From: Actinomycetes bacterium
Lineage (GTDB): Bacteria > Actinomycetota > Acidimicrobiia > Acidimicrobiales > Microtrichaceae
DNA length: 5,920 nt
Direction: 5' to 3'
Assembly: GCA_023427825.1 (NCBI GenBank)
Contig: JAEZAI010000298.1
Coordinates: 1-5,920, forward strand
Under the pieces are notes generated by a model. It saw nothing but the letters and a program-made list of their open reading frames with translations. It was not told the origin of the DNA and did not search any database. The position numbers were made by a program, and so were the translations under genes. This document shows, piece after piece, positions 5,387 through 5,920 of this stretch (positions are counted from its first letter, which is position 1; each line of letters starts with the position of its first letter).

Positions 5387-5842
5387 ATGGCAGAGCAGCT
5401 GGTGGACGACATCGACGCGGAGCTGATCCGCCATCTGCAGGTGGATGGTCGCCGTCCGTACACCCAGCTGGCCAAGGAGGTGGGCCTGTCCGAGGCCGCC
5501 GTCCGCCAGCGGGTCCAGCGCCTGCTGGAGAACGGGGTCATGCAGATCGTGGCCGTCACCGACCCGTTGCAGTTGGGCCTGCTCCGCCAGGCGATGATCC
5601 TCATCAAGGTCGAGGGCGACGTCCGCGAGGTCGCCGCGCAGCTCGAGAAGTTCGAGGAGGTCGACTACCTGGTGCTCACCGCCGGCACGGTGGACATCCT
5701 CGCCGAGGTGTTCGTCCCCGACGACCAGGCGCTGCTCAGCCTGCTGAACGACCGGATCCGCAAGGTCCCCGGGGTGGTCGGCACCGAGTCCGTGATCTAC
5801 CTCCAGCTCACCAAGCAGACGTACAACTGGAACGTGTCCTGA
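5387..5842 (+). CDS. Lrp/AsnC-family transcriptional regulator
   Basis: The protein has 151 residues from ATG 5387, the usual family length. It binds DNA as a dimer or higher oligomer and responds to a small ligand, commonly an amino acid or related amine. The N-terminal winged HTH covers about 8-60: DIDAELIRHLQVDGRRPYTQLAKEV then the recognition segment LSEAAVRQRVQRLLENG. The C-terminal RAM effector domain covers about 66-142: MILIKVEGD, a helix, VDYLVLTAGTVDILAEVFVPDD and VIYLQLTKQTYNWN. The TAGTVDIL turn corresponds to the ligand-pocket loop of the family. The YNW ending recalls regulators I associate with amine and aminotransferase loci in Actinobacteria, a weak association. A perfect palindrome sits in its own promoter, which suggests autoregulation. 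The frame stays open far upstream, but the earlier part is antisense-style shadow of the amidotransferase gene; ATG 5387 is chosen from the family N-terminus and the promoter spacing. Ligand unknown. Confidence 0.93.
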   Translation: MAEQLVDDIDAELIRHLQVDGRRPYTQLAKEVGLSEAAVRQRVQRLLENGVMQIVAVTDPLQLGLLRQAMILIKVEGDVREVAAQLEKFEEVDYLVLTAGTVDILAEVFVPDDQALLSLLNDRIRKVPGVVGTESVIYLQLTKQTYNWNVS

Positions 5843-5860
5843 CGACCCTGCGGTGCCGTC

Positions 5861-5880
5861 TGCCCGCCGAGCGGCGGGCA
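5861..5880 (+). terminator. Perfect 8-bp hairpin after the regulator gene
   Basis: TGCCCGCC (5861-5868) pairs exactly with GGCGGGCA (5873-5880) around a GAGC tetraloop, 18 bases after the regulator's stop codon. No U-tract follows. Because a -10 element for the next gene starts only 3 bases later, the same DNA also occupies that gene's -35 area and could serve as an operator instead. Confidence 0.5.
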
Positions 5881-5882
5881 CC

Positions 5883-5888
5883 TAACAT
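5883..5888 (+). promoter_or_regulatory. -10 element for the gene starting at 5896
   Basis: TAACAT matches TATAAT at four of six positions and lies 7 nt before ATG 5896, again the leaderless arrangement. No clear -35 is seen; that area is taken up by the hairpin at 5861-5880. Confidence 0.5.
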
Positions 5889-5895
5889 CGCCGAC

Positions 5896-5920
5896 ATGTC
5901 GTCAGCGGAGGACTCGGAGG
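5896..5920 (+). CDS. Start of an unidentified gene, cut by window edge
   Basis: ATG 5896 opens a frame reading MSSAEDSE before the window ends. Too little is visible to name a family. Support comes from the -10 element placed 7 nt upstream and from the hairpin that separates it from the regulator gene. Genes next to Lrp-type regulators are often their targets, but the GCCGAAC-N3-GTTCG dyad is absent from this promoter. Confidence 0.45.

Noticed and set aside
3931..5607. Leftward open frame of 558 codons spanning three genes
   Set aside because: It crosses the ssuD-like, amidotransferase and regulator genes in antisense, including their intergenic hairpin and promoter. No family motif is visible.

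Overview
The window reads as chromosomal DNA from a very G+C-rich actinobacterium. Three things support this: strong third-position G/C bias in all the native genes, use of GTG starts, and several start codons placed 6-7 nt after a TAnnnT-like -10 hexamer, the leaderless-transcript layout common in Actinobacteria. A lineage such as Acidimicrobiia is possible, but that is a guess from general style.

Layout. Bases 1-1248 are the right-hand part of an IS481-type insertion sequence; its DDE transposase reads leftward and its C-terminus runs off the window. Next come a short leftward gene for a PH-domain-like hypothetical protein (1295-1678) and a rightward FAD-dependent DAO-family oxidoreductase resembling gamma-glutamylputrescine oxidase (1788-3179). 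These two are divergent and share a 109-bp control region. After a strong hairpin lies a two-gene unit: an SsuD-type FMNH2-dependent alkanesulfonate monooxygenase (3314-4495) overlapping by 4 nt a class I glutamine-amidotransferase-like protein (4492-5259). After another hairpin comes an Lrp/AsnC-family regulator (5387-5842), then a third hairpin and the first codons of a further gene (5896 onward).

How the parts may work together. The Lrp-type gene and the ssuD-type gene each carry, in the promoter, an inverted repeat of the form GCCGAAC-N3-GTTCG. The simplest reading is that the Lrp protein controls itself and the ssuD/amidotransferase pair. The amidotransferase-like protein has the motif set of the GMP-synthase-like subgroup that includes plant gamma-glutamyl peptidases, and the FAD oxidase resembles enzymes acting on gamma-glutamylated amines. 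Together this suggests a nitrogen/sulfur scavenging locus acting on amines or sulfonates, possibly through gamma-glutamyl intermediates. Enzyme family assignments are firm; the pathway is inference.

No tRNA, rRNA, CRISPR array, riboswitch or prophage gene was recognised. The gaps between genes are all shorter than 150 bases and are covered by the sites listed.
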